DNA of 64,000 nt from Hydractinia symbiolongicarpus. Lineage: Eukaryota; Cnidaria; Hydrozoa; Anthoathecata; Hydractiniidae. Below, in pieces: positions 26,774 through 38,563 of this stretch. How positions within the stretch are numbered: the first letter of the stretch is position 1; every line of letters starts with the position of its first letter. The notes under the pieces were generated by a model. The model had not been told where the DNA came from, ran no database searches, and worked only from the letters and a program-made list of their open reading frames with translations. The stretch is from the NCBI RefSeq assembly GCF_029227915.1, contig NC_079887.1:12710001-12774000 (forward strand), read 5' to 3'. Position numbers and translations under genes: made by a program.

Positions 26774-27243
26774 CTACATCATTGAAAGCATGCCTAACAC
26801 GCCGTCTGATGCCTCTAGATAAGAACCCAGTCGGTTCAAACTTCTTTGGAGTTCATTTAATGGATCGTTTGCGTCAGTAATAGCAGCTCGTTGACCACCA
26901 GGCGTTATTCCAGCCTTCCTAAAACAGCTCACGATGGTTTCTTTGGTTACGACTTCCAAAGAATCAAAAAGTATTTTCATGGGTTTAAAATCGAGATATA
27001 TGAGACACTCTTTTTCTTTAAGGTTCGGTATAGGAAACATACAACCCTTTCTTACCAATGGGCTTTTATGCTGAATATGACACCTTGGCCCATTGGTTAG
27101 AGTATCGACGTTGTACATGTGGTAAAAACACGGACCGAATATTGGTTAATATAGCCATTGAGAGTGGGTTGAACAAGCGCAATTTCGTGTTAGTCTGCAC
27201 GAAACTTTTTGTCCAGTTTCCGGAACAACACTGTGAAGGTTAA
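26774..27243 (-). pseudogene. Tigger/pogo-type DDE transposase, C-terminal fragment
   Basis: The 114-codon minus frame ends with FDSLEVVTKETIVSCFRKAGI then DANDPLNELQRSL, the usual end of Tigger/jerky-type transposases (helix before an NCFRKAGF-like motif, then an acidic segment). Upstream, in another frame, LFRKLDKKFRAD near 27205-27240 resembles the strand before the second catalytic Asp. The catalytic centre, DNA-binding head and terminal repeats are not visible. Frame-broken relic. Confidence 0.55.
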
Positions 27244-28176
27244 ATCAGCAGAATTTATAGGTTAAAGAAACTTTGAAGATAACTTTTTATTTAAAATGTA
27301 AAAATGTATCGCTTTCTTACCTTTTTTCCCACTTATCCATCCATCATCTGTCGGATTAAAAGTCGTATAATTCCTGGTCCTGCCTCCTTGTTAGGCATCC
27401 ATTTTAAATTTTTGGAATTACTTTGCTCTTTTGAACCAGAGTTTTGTTTTATCAAAACAAAGGCTACTGTTTTCCTTCTTTGTATCCACATTTTATATTT
27501 TGAATGTTTTCGGTGCATTCAAACTTTATTTTTAAACACTTTTATTCTATTTACTGTGTAAATAAACCCTGAAAAACAGAAATTTAGAGACCAAAATTTA
27601 TGTTCAATATAGAAAAAATTCGAAATTGAGAATTTTAAGATAAAGAGAGAGAAAGATCGTTTAAAGTGTACACAAATGTCCACAGGACTGAGACTTTTGT
27701 TCACGATAGACAGCACTTTAAGACAGAGTGTAGTCGAGAAAGTGAGAACACTGCAATTCTTCACCACGAAGACTAACTGTGGCGTGTTCTCCTTGAGAGG
27801 CAATAAATGTTTTTGCCTTTTTTTACTGCGAAAAGACATTTACGTCAACGCCATTGGTAATTAACACAATTATATTACATTGTTGGAAACGCTAAATTTT
27901 CTACGAATAAAGATAATTTAAGATGAAAATCATAAAAAATCAGGCTGAGGCTTGAAAAATAAAAAAAGCTGGTCTTGGGTCGTATTTTACCAGTCCTTAT
28001 AAAAAGAGTGTGTAGTCAGGGCTGCTCCTATTCCAACAAACCCAGCTTAAACGTTCGTAATTACCCCTTTCCGAGTAAATTTCATTACTTCTTGTTGATC
28101 CACGAAATAGCTATGCGAAAAATAGGTACGACAAACTATAATTTCCTGTGGAATTTTCTTTAGGCCAACAATCTAG
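27244..28176. other. Intergenic / 5' flank of the glycosyltransferase-like gene
   Basis: Open frames here have no recognisable content. A ccttataaaaagag motif near 27998 could be a TATA element for the gene beginning near 28.2 kb; a short upstream exon with the true start may lie in this interval. Confidence 0.35.
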
Positions 28177-28260
28177 AAGAGGGCTAGAGTGAAGTCCAAG
28201 CTCGAAAAAGTTACTAATTATATCATACTTTGTATCTTTTTTAGTGCGCTTTGCTTTGGT

Positions 28261-31200
28261 ATGTTTGTTTTGGTACTGTTTGGTATTTTCAATCAACGGA
28301 AAGCTTTAGTTCGTATCAGTCCGCAGAGCTTGCAAAGAGAAAACATTAACACGAAGGAAAAAAGTTGCTGGAAAGATTTACAACTTAAGAACAACACGGA
28401 ACCTTCAACGATTTTATGTGCGTTTCAACCACTAACCAACAAAATATTTAAAAGAAACCGGAAAACAGTTGTGCTTGCCATGGGCGTTCATTTAGGGCAT
28501 GATGCTGATCAAGAGTTTTCGTGCAGGAAATCTGGAATAGAGTATATTAGTTGGGAAACCAGGAGTAAAGACGCGCCAGCAATAACCAAAAAGTTTTCAG
28601 TTTTTCCATATAACCAAGATCATCTGATGAAAACGCAAAAAGTATTTTGGGAAAAATTGCGTAATCACTCGCAATTGGTGGAAGCAGACATTATAATGTG
28701 TGGTTTTGACCCATGGCATTGTCTCATGTTTGCACCGTTTAATAAGAAAATGATTATAAATCCTGGCTATAGATTTGAAGGCCACTTAGCAACTAATGGT
28801 GGGCAAGCTAAGCACTTGCAAAGTGTGTTTTATAACGCAGTTCGTTACAACCCTGATGTAATCATGGCAGGACATATTATCTACGACATATTATACGAAC
28901 AGCACTTTCTAGGCTCTCACAAAATCATTCCACTCCCTGCAACTGGCTACTATGTGCGCGAAAGATTAGAACAAGAACTGCAACAACAAACATGCCGGGG
29001 TGTACCTTTAAAAAGCAGTGGCTATCATCCGAACAAAATGGAGGTATTGATCATGCCCAAAAGATTGTCTAAAGGTGGGCATATTATTGCTGAAGAAATC
29101 AAGAACTACAGTAGAAAAGCCGAAAGAAAATACAAAGTGGAACTTTTTGAGGTAGCATTGAAAGGAAGATATAACTATTGTCAAATAGGTGTGTTGATTA
29201 TTAAATCTGCTGCAGCATTGTAGCGCATGGATACCAGATTGCTTACAAATTCGGATTTCGAAAACAAGTTCATCATATACGTGCATTCAATTTTTTGCTT
29301 ACGTTTTAGGAACATATCAGGCCGGCATCGTGCTGGGTTATTCTGTCATGTCGTACTTCACGAGCGAAGTAGCAACCTTGGGCATTCCTTTGTTTGTGCC
29401 TACGCCTCGTTTGTATGCAGAATGGGAGAGAATATATCACCTTATATCAGAAAGAAAGAATACATTAAGTCAAACTCGTCTGAACGATATGAAAGAAAAT
29501 CCAAGATCCATAAATTTTGGGTAAGCATTTAAATCTACTATTTTTTGTTCTTTATGTCAAACAGATTACTTTGAAGCTTTGAAACATTTCAAAAAACGTT
29601 CACTAAAAAAATATTGAGACGCAAGGGGTTTTTTTTTCTCATTTTTCAAATGTGCACAAAAGTATTAAAAATCAATGCTTTGCAGCTGGCAGGTTGCAAC
29701 GTCGCTACTTTTGCACACACGTAGGCCAGGCAGACAGTGCTGTAATATCACTAGTCGCATTCACTAAAACCCGCACACCAAAATAATCCATTTTGTGCCC
29801 ATTAAGGCCGCAACATTCGTAAAAAATGGACCTTCTAACGTCAGCAAAAATTAGCACATTTTAAAGGTTTTGACTTAACCAAATATCCAAAAATCTTAAT
29901 TTTTAAATCCATCATGAACATTAACTCCACTCTCCCCCTTATGTCCACTCTGAACATTTACAGGTTCAAATTGTGGGAATCTAATACAGAAATAGCCTAC
30001 GCGATTACTTGTGGTGGCAAACTTTGGGATTAGTTGTTCTCTCAACATATTTCGGCCAAGATTATAGCTATAATCTAGAAATATTGCTTGGAAAATCAAA
30101 ACAAAATCATTAAAATTATTAATTAGTTAATCAGAACGAAGAATTACTTTTTTTTCGTAAACCTCATTTTTCATTACTTTCTCAAAATTGAAGACTTGCA
30201 AAAGTTAAAAGGTTTCGGTATTTTTAGTTAAATAATTACAGAGTAAAAAGCGGAGATACGATTCAGTAAATTTTACTAGTAACGTTACCTACAACTCCGG
30301 AAACGAATCAGTGAAAAGGAGGGCGAAATTCTGAACATTGTAACCAAAAACAATTAAAAAAACCACATTCACTTAAATAATACGCAACCTAAACTTGTTA
30401 AAATTCACTTAACTATGCTTGTGGTAAAATCTTCAGCGGTACCTATTGTTGTCAACGAAAACACGCTCCTGTTCCTCGATTTTTAAGACATTTTAGGACC
30501 ATGGAGAGGATTTTTTGAGAATGTTGACATTTTAGAAAGTATAGCTGCATTTTTGACGTTCAAAAACTTTTGTAGCCTACCAGCTGCAGAGTACTAGACA
30601 AGAAACGCTGCTGCACCGAACTTTGTTTTAACAAACATGCTGGTAAAATAAAATAAACATTATGTCCTGCTTATAGCTTCAAAGAAAAAAACTTTCCTCT
30701 AGTACAATAGTGCTGAAGACTTTAAAATCGTGGATAGATTTTTTCAACTTGGCACTTAGTTCCAAAAAGAGCTTTAAATACATGATAACATTTTTTAAAA
30801 TTTAAAATTTTCTAAAGGTTTTTTTATAATAAAAAAATTCAACTTGATCCACATGAAAGGTATATAAGCACGAAAGGGTGCAATTTGATGTGACAGAAAC
30901 ATCACAATTCCTAACAGTTCCGCATCAAAATTAGTTTGCTAAAGAGCCATTTGTCCTGCATTTTTTGTCCCAATACGGAATGACCGTAATCATATTTAAA
31001 TTTTCTGCAATTAGTTTGAGCTGGACTTTGAACATTCCGTTCTCCGTAGCGATGCCTACAAACATTGTCAAATATAGTAGCTCTTTTTTAAATCAAAAAT
31101 ATATCTTTTCTGCTCAAAACTTTATTAAAAGGAGTAAAAAATATTTCTTGGTTAGAGTCGTAACTAAGGTGTAGATGGAAATTTTCTGGTATAGCTTGGT

Positions 31201-33279
31201 TACACAAACGTAATGTTAAATATATTGTTTAACTGCTAGTTTGCAAGCAGAGCACAATAAATGCGTCTTTACATGCCGAATTTCGAATTGTAGTAGAACT
31301 AGTCGATAAGTTCCGTGGAGGAATTAACTCATGCAGAAGAATAGGTTGTTTCGCAACTTTTGCTAACCTTAACTGTTCATACACAAAGAAAATTGGCGAA
31401 ACTTTTCTGTTTTCTGTAATGCGTAGAGCTTGAAACGCTGATCAAAATAATGCCGAGAAACATGTATTTTCGACGAACACCTAAGGATTTATTTTTTTTT
31501 AGTATTTAGCATCCTTACCAACCATTTTAAACCTAAATGTCAAACACAAAAGTTTACACAGACTGTAAAACAGATCGATTTTTAAGAAGGACATCGAAAT
31601 CAACAAAAATCAGTTCATTCAGCATGTTCTGTATTGCCATTGCTCATAAATCTTATACAAAAAGGTTATGAAACACACCAAATTACTCGCCCAGTAGATT
31701 ACAACATATTAAAAAAAATTTATTAATACAATTTTTAAAATTCTTAACAAAAACGTGAAACCATAGAATTTTCTTCCAGCAAAAATGACATAACATACAG
31801 TTTAGTTCTCCCCAACAAAAGTTTTTTAATACGAAATAATATAAAGGCTTGTACAAGAATTGATAGGTCTGGTTTATACAAGTCAAAACAAAGCAACAGC
31901 AGTAACGAAACTCTTTTATAACCACCCAGATCGATGTAATAGTCTCTTTCAATATCGTGGACCACTTTTCATGCCGATGAGTACGTCAGCGATCTGCCAT
32001 TTTCTTATTTATGTTTGAACATGATAAACCACGAATAAAGCTAGCTTCGCTAAAACATACAACGCATGATTTTGTAAAACTACGTTAAAATATAATGGGG
32101 TAAGCCAGCCTATTTTTTGTTGTGACACAACCATGGATATCCTTGTTGGTTTAAATGATTAAAATAATTATCCTTATCAATTTCGTTATAACTCATTTTA
32201 GGTACCATCCAAATGACGATTTCAAAGAAAAAGACATCTTAGAATGGGTGAAATATTCAGATTATTATTATTACGATGGGGTGCAGCAGTTTGACAGTTA
32301 TGAAGAACTGTTCGAGAAATTGGAGAATTCGGATCTTCAAGCGATGAGTGCAGCAATGCTGAAAGGTAGAAAAGAAAATCGAGACAGAAACGTGAACAAT
32401 TTGAAAGCAATAGAACGGTATTTCTATAACGGAGAACAGGAACAAAAATCACCTTATATGCCTAAGACTTTCTCCGAAGGAATGCAAATTTGGCAAGACA
32501 AAATGACGCCACCTAAATTTATAACTAACAATACCCGGACCTTTCCTCAGAGGAATATGGTTATAATCAGCTATGAGGAGTATATGAAAGTCTTCACCTC
32601 AAAGCCACCGTGTGCACTACCGGTAAAATATAGCATTATATTTTATAGTGTTATTCTAAAAGCGTCGCATACTCATGGGAGTTGTACTTTTTTGAGGCTG
32701 CAAGACCTTCAGACAGATCCTGTTGTTGCGGGAATTATAACAAAGTTTCCCTTGTGGACGTCTGACAGACTTGTACAGGATTTGATAAGTCTGGTTTATG
32801 CAATTCAAAACAAAGCAACGGCAATAACAAAAATCTTTTATAACGACCTTAAACGTTGTAATATAACCAAGTTTTCACAGTTATTGCCAAGCATCGCTGG
32901 ATGGAGTGAGATCACATTTCATGCTGCAAGCTTTTGGTACGCTTGGGTGCCCTATACTGATTCCAACGTAGTTAAGTTGTGGCATCGACTTGCGTCAAAG
33001 TTTTTGGATAAGAAACCAACGGAAGTCAATTGTTTCCCACTGTTATTTTCTACACATGATTTTTCCAACAAGGACATCTATACTTTGGATGACTACCTTC
33101 AGTTTTGGAAAACCGACGAAAAAAATAGTTTTTTTAATCTTTTGGATCAGCTAAATTTTGAGCTAGCAGTTAGGGGATATACAACGAAATACTACGCTGA
33201 GTTACATCGCACGTGGTTGGAAACAATATCAGGCTATGTCAAGTCGGCGAATCCTATGATGATGAAAATGCAACATTAA
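28261..33279 (+). CDS. Putative type II membrane glycosyltransferase-like protein, three exons
   Basis: Exons 28261-29188, 29310-29520 and 32202-33279, with GT..AG junctions that keep the frame, give 738 codons. A transmembrane segment (YIILCIFFSALCFGMFVLVL) begins before the first in-frame ATG at 28261, so the true start must lie upstream, perhaps in a missed exon; an in-frame TAG sits at 28174. Then a stem, a Rossmann-like strand KTVVLAMGVHLGHDADQEF, and VEADIIMCGFDPWHCLMFAP (about 140-160). Exon 2 carries GIVLGYSVMSYFTSEVATLG and IPLFVPTPRLYAEWERIY; exon 3 starts YHPNDDFKEKDILEWVKYSD, later DSYEELFEKLENSDLQAMS. This order resembles an unnamed GT-B-like family I remember from cnidarians and brown algae. 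The C-terminal 280 residues match nothing I know. Golgi location inferred from topology. Confidence 0.7.
31291..31700 (+). repeat. Repeat family B head joined to partner repeat
   Basis: 31291-31470 begins actagtcgataag and shares gcttgaaacgctgatcaaaataatg with other family B copies. 31490-31700 matches 56340-56630 (cctaaatgtcaaa; acatcgaaatcaacaaaaat; aaaaaggttatgaaacac). The same order of the two parts occurs at 55806-56640. Confidence 0.65.
31849..31942 (+). pseudogene. Relic of exon 3 inside intron 2
   Basis: 94 bp that align without gaps to 32770-32863 in exon 3, most bases identical. It encodes LVQELIGLVYTSQNKATAVT... against LVQDLISLVYAIQNKATAIT... in the exon, without a stop and with mainly conservative changes. 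Similarity fades after about 31945 (an FHA motif persists in another frame). It lacks its own splice context as far as I can see. Confidence 0.75.
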
Positions 33280-33507
33280 ATAGCACAATAATTTTGTAGA
33301 AATTTAAATCACTTTTTCATCTAGTCTGCAGTGCACATTTTATACGTCACAGGCCACTATTTGCATGATTTCATGTTCTCTTTAATGACGGCGTAAAAAA
33401 GGTAGAAGTGCAGGTAAACTGAGGTAATTTTTCTGTCTATACTGGAATATGTGTGCAAACCTATAATTAACATTGTTGGATTGTGATATAGAAGTGTAAT
33501 TTGAGTT

Positions 33508-33632
33508 CGACGAAGACGCGTTTTAATAATTTTTGTCAGTTAAAGACGCGCTTGTAGCATTCTTGGCAGTTAGAGACGCGTTTTTAACATTCTTGACAGT
33601 TACAAACGCGTTTTCAACATTCTTGGAAAACG
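33508..33632. repeat. Tandem array of four roughly 30-bp units in the 3' flank
   Basis: Four imperfect units with the core agacgcgttttaacattctt-gacagtt lie 230-350 bp after the stop codon and before the AATAAA, so probably within the 3' UTR. Confidence 0.8.
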
Positions 33633-33705
33633 GTTGTAACTAATAGAAATTGTTACATTGAAATGTCACATATAGACCTCTGTATGTAAATAATTTTTTT
33701 TGCAC

Positions 33706-33711
33706 AATAAA
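33706..33711 (+). promoter_or_regulatory. Polyadenylation signal AATAAA
   Basis: First clear AATAAA (cacaataaaatatg) after the stop of the glycosyltransferase-like gene, followed by a T-rich stretch. Another is not seen closer to the stop. Confidence 0.5.
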
Positions 33712-36300
33712 ATATGTGTTTCCTTCCACTTTTTATTGTATTCTTGAAGCACACATGTTCTGAAAATTCATTTCCTGCAATGACGTTTCTAGAAAGTATA
33801 ATTAAATATAAAAAATGGTTTTGCCCTTTTGCTGGACATATTTGGTATTCAAGAAACGAACAACATTATTTTTGTCTTTGATATCGGATTATGTGGAAGC
33901 CAAAATCATGTATCGTGTATACTAGCTAGTGGGCCATGCTACATTTTTAAAGAACACAAGGAATTAAAATCTTTATGGATAATAATTCTTTATGGAAAGT
34001 GAAATATGTTAACATATATATTACTTCAACTGCCAGTAACTACAGTACCAGCTCCACTAGCTATAGTATCGACGAACTTAGGTTATAACAACTCGAACGC
34101 TACTTGATATGCTCCCAGTTAAATTTTGGCAGGACTGTTTAAAATCCATGAGTTTGAACTTTGGCTTGAGTTGTTCTCTTTTTTCAGTCGTTCAGCCTGA
34201 AATTCTCATTTCATTCTAATATTTTCCTTTTAAATGTTTATTTAGTTCTATTTAGTACGAAAATTCGTTTTCATCTAAAAGTTGTCACAGGAAATACAGT
34301 TCAGGTAAATCTGCTTCATGCTCATTTTAAACAGCCCGAACATAATGAGAGATTGATCCTTTACTCTTATCGATCAAGCCGTAAATATCTCCTTGCTTCG
34401 ACATAAGTAGTCCCTTTGGCAACATAAGTTAAATACCCATCAGCCCAATTGGCTTAATGAGCGTGACGTCACCTTGGATTAATAATTATTTTTATCTCTA
34501 ATCTCTTTACTTGATTATTTTGCTTTTCTAAAGGCTGCATGATTGAATTCTCTCTTCTCTTTAATCATAAAGTGCTTGGGCCCTGTTCTGAAGCTCTCAA
34601 AGGTTATACACATTTAGCCTTTCTAATCCATCTTGACACAGCAATTATAAGGCGAATGCCAAGGTGTTAACAAAATATCTTGTTTCACGTCAGCATGTAT
34701 TCGTCTACTTGGTTTTTATTGCAATTGCATGTGACTTGATTACAAATGATTTTTCTATTTTTGCATTGATTTAACTGGTATTTAGCTATGAGAGCATACG
34801 ATCGCAAACAAACTATAAATTGCTGACGTCAAACACAAGTTTGCTACGTAGAGAATGCAAATTGTAGTTTATGTTGGCAATTTTTTACCGACAGGAAATA
34901 AATTGAAATAGAAAGGCTGACGTTTGACTTTTTATAATTAGCTTTTATAAAAGAACAATGAGGCTGAGGTTTTTCTGAAAATTAAAAACATTTCAAGAGC
35001 GTGACTTTATAGCTAGACTATAAAAATAAAATAATGAGTCTAAAATTGCTATAATACAATTAAAAACAATTGAGGCTAACAAAAATGGAATTTAGACAAA
35101 ATCATATAACAAAACTGTGAGCCTATGAAGACCTATTGGTCCAATTACATGATTTTTTCACATATATATTTAACTTCTCCTATATATCTTTTGTCCTGGT
35201 AGTTTAAAAAGTGAATGGAGTGATAAATATGTTGGGTGTGGACAAACTTACCATGTGATAAATACGCTTTTTTGACCTCCACAGTTTCAAAAAAATATTG
35301 GTTCATGAAGACAGGGAACTTTTCCAACCACCGTCTTGGGCAATGACTTGTGAAAATATGTCAATCGCCAACTTTTTAGGTAAAAAAAGTCTCATAATAA
35401 AAGCGTGTGGAATAAAAAAGTGTGGAACTTATGTGTGAACTGAGTGCTAATTGCATTAATTACTCTCCACAAACACCCCAGATATGTCAATTTGCACTAA
35501 ACTTGCATAAAAATTAAAATGACACTAACGTAAATTAAATGAGTGCTTAATTACTTCTAAATAATCCCATGGAACCCCAATTTCGTACACAAAATGATTA
35601 AATAATTATGTATAAAAATTTGTAATCTTTTGGATCACCGAAAATATTGATTTAAATCTTTTTAACAAATTCCCTCTTCAAATCATTGAAATGCTGCCTT
35701 AAAGAGACTGACTGAATAGTAACCTAATGCTAGCTCAGTTTGTGCTACATAAGTATTGTTGTTTTTTGAGCAGAGTTTATCAAAATATCCGCCATTAGCA
35801 TTTTCAAGAAATTGAGTGAGAGAGTAAGTGTAAGGCCTAAATACAGAAACTTTCAATGAACTTTTTCAGAAGTTCAATTTTACATAAAAGGATTTATATC
35901 ATAGAATGTTCAAAATTTTCTGGATCACTTTCAAAGACATCGAGTTAAAGCATTTTTTATATTTTTGAGAATACTATAAAATATTTTGTAAAATAATCTT
36001 TTATTTATTGAAATATTTATATAAAGAATTTAGATTAGCCGAAGTTTTTATACATTTAAGTATTGTTATAAATACATGAAATTTCTGAATACTGCAATTT
36101 TTGTTATTCTTTTCATCCTTATTTTTATTATTATTAGTCTTAATATATGGCGCCTGTGATTAGTATTATAGTCGGGCACTACTTTGAGGATTGCATTACG
36201 CACCTTTTACGAAATACGAAATACAGCCTATAAATGATCTTGGGATGTTCTTAACTTACCGTAAATTACGAATAATCGCCGGAAAGAGGAGCCTTTACAG
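33712..36300. other. Intergenic, no gene seen
   Basis: AT-rich sequence on both strands without recognisable coding or transposon features. Confidence 0.5.
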
Positions 36301-36313
36301 AATTTCAGTCATT

Positions 36314-36349
36314 AGAGGGGGAGAGGGGCTGAGGGGAAGGGGGGGGGGC
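36314..36349 (+). other. G-rich tract, predicted G-quadruplex
   Basis: Four or more runs of at least four G separated by one to four bases (gaggggctgaggggaagggg and flanks), an unusual composition in this AT-rich region, followed by another cagggg and gaggggtgg within 35 bp. Confidence 0.7.
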
Positions 36350-37094
36350 AGTTATTTATGCAGGGGCGTTTATTTAGCGAGGGGTGGTTATCCTGTAATT
36401 TATTTTTATAATTCGGTAATTGGGATAATTTTGATGCACTTTATTTGTTATGGTTTGTTTATATTTTCATTAAAAAAAATATATAGTCAAGCTTCGTCTT
36501 GGAAGGGCTAAAAAGGCGTTACAAGCGTATAAAAGTCGCCCAATATTGTTGGGTCACTATTAGTACATCTCTATTAGTACATCTCTACTGACATTGATGC
36601 ATCGTCCACTGAATCTGCAACCAGATATAATATGATTATTGTACCAACACTCATTAAGCGTTTTTATCATTCTTTCTGTTATAATTGAAATCCCGAGGAG
36701 GATATAGTTTTCGTAACTGTCTCGAAAACTTTTAACGTACAAAGTAAGTTTGCATATCCACTTTCTTCCTACTTCACCGCAAATAACTTTCGCCATAACA
36801 ATCCACAGTTAAAAGTCAAAATTACGAAAACCAACCAAGCCAAATTTATTTTTTAAATTAACGTTTTTTTATGATTCCTTCGTGACACTGTCTAACTTTT
36901 TTCCCATTATATTTTTTGGGGGGACGGTACGTTTTGACTGAGTAATTATAACCTGATGACAATGCACGCATGCTGTTTACTCTGACGAATTTAAATAGGA
37001 ATATTTTATGTAAACCAAAGTAATAGCATAACGGGTTACAAATCATATACATTCCCATCTTGATCCTGCGTATTCCATACAAAGTTTTAAATTA
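36350..37094. other. Intergenic before the tandem duplication
   Basis: No convincing coding frame; short minus-strand frames at 36560 and 36858 have no family features. Ends at the left breakpoint of the duplicated segment. Confidence 0.45.
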
Positions 37095-37131
37095 AAAAAT
37101 TTGTGACGGTGTCTAACTAATTTTTGCACCT

Positions 37132-37545
37132 TTAACCCTATTCAATTCGCGGTTTTTCGAACATATTATGACCGGCGGGGAAGGGGGCAGAAATCCGTTT
37201 TTCCGATTTTCGGGTAAAATCCGAAAAATCGCAAAATCGGATTAACCACGTGTCCAAAACATGCAAAATAATTCTTCGTGATGAAACAAAGTTGTGTTGT
37301 AAGTTTCAAGTTCTAACGATAATCCTAACAAGAGTTGTTATATGTTCCCCATTATAAGGGTTTCATAGAGATTTTTAGGGTAGTTTCGAGTAATAGCCAA
37401 TATCAAAGTCTCTGAACGGTATGGAACCTAAATATTTGGGTTGCAGGTGACTAATAGATCAATATTGAAACTCAGTAAGTATCGTACCATTCAACGTAGC
37501 ATTAAGGAGTTATTAAAAAAACCATTGGTGAGGGGGGGGGGCGGA
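37132..37545 (-). mobile_element. piggyBac-like nonautonomous element, copy 2 (internally deleted)
   Basis: Begins with TTAACCCTATTC (the intact terminus, reversed), then the gaccggcgggg and ccgatttt/aaaatcgg palindrome cluster, and the shared ctttgatattggcc segment in reverse. Lacks the central part present at 60420-60690, and the far end is eroded after a G-run. Confidence 0.75.
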
Positions 37546-38427
37546 ATTTTTTCTCGCATTTTATTTCAACGCACCTAGGTTTCATGTGTATTATCTATTT
37601 AGAAAACCCACCCTCACGGGTATTATTGAAAAGAGAACCCAAATAAGAGCATCAATGAATAGCCTATTTCTCAGATCTAGAAGTTTTCGAAATATTAACT
37701 TTTATTTTACATAAATGGTTCGGTTTTACAAAACTTAAACGCATTCGCACTTTTACTTTATGACTTTGGTTTTCCTCTTTTCTTCATCTTTCGATATGTT
37801 TGGAATACCGTGTTTGTGCTTCCGTTAACAACTTGCAGCTTCGATTTACTGACCAATCAAGAGGTTGGAAAATATTTATCACTTAGAACAACACACATCT
37901 TTACATCGGGTTCAGAGACTGCCTTGGTTACAATTCAATACACTGCCCATTGAACACACCTGCGATTTAAAACCGTGGTTGATCTCTTAGTAGTGAGAAC
38001 TTGACTTTTAAACACAAGGAACCAGGATTTTCTTAAGTAACACAATACTGGTATCTTCGTTTGACCAATGGCTTTCGGCTCAGACTATATATCCATATTT
38101 TTTCTGTTATAACAAACACGATTTTATGGCTAAAATACTATTATCTTTCACCAAAAATATTTAGCTTCAACAATTCCTCTTTAAATTAATTCATAAATAA
38201 TTAATTAATTCTGCCGAATATAGTTTAAGTCTACGCACTTGCGAAATTGTACAGAAAGAAATGACGTAATTATTAAAGAGAAACGTTGATAACAACAAAG
38301 ATGGCGCATTATTTAGAAATTTAAGACGACCTTCATTATGCTACACTGCACGAGCTATAACTATCGATAGCATTTTCGTTTTGTTTTAAAATTCTCTGAC
38401 ATGCTTGGTGAACCATGGAGCCATGAT

Positions 38428-38563
38428 ACGGTGTGCGGAAATCTTTTTATTCGGAATATTTTTCTTTTAACAGCATTCGATGCAGCAGGTCTTTAATCTT
38501 TAAAAAAAACAAAAGGCTATTGTTAAAAAAAATAAGACTGAACAAAAAAAAACCGCACACCGT
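38428..38563. repeat. Short inverted repeat pair, possible miniature element
   Basis: acggtgtgcgg (38428-38438) and ccgcacaccgt (38553-38563) are perfect inverted copies enclosing an A/T-rich 114-bp spacer. No target duplication is obvious. Repeated identically in the second segment at 45089-45224. Confidence 0.5.

Larger units (their letters stand above)
29521..32201 (+). other. Intron 2 of the glycosyltransferase-like gene, with repeats and an exon relic
   Basis: 2.68 kb between gtaagc at 29521 and the ttttag acceptor at 32201. It holds a truncated copy of repeat family B with its partner repeat (31291-31700) and a diverged copy of part of exon 3 (31849-31942). No other gene is seen. Confidence 0.75.

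Noticed and set aside
31683-31965. Minus-strand frames of 73-89 codons in intron 2
   Set aside because: The plus strand here carries the exon 3 relic; the minus frames are its antisense.
36191-36511. 106-codon plus-strand frame with Arg-Gly runs
   Set aside because: Arises from the G-rich tract; no family features or splice context.
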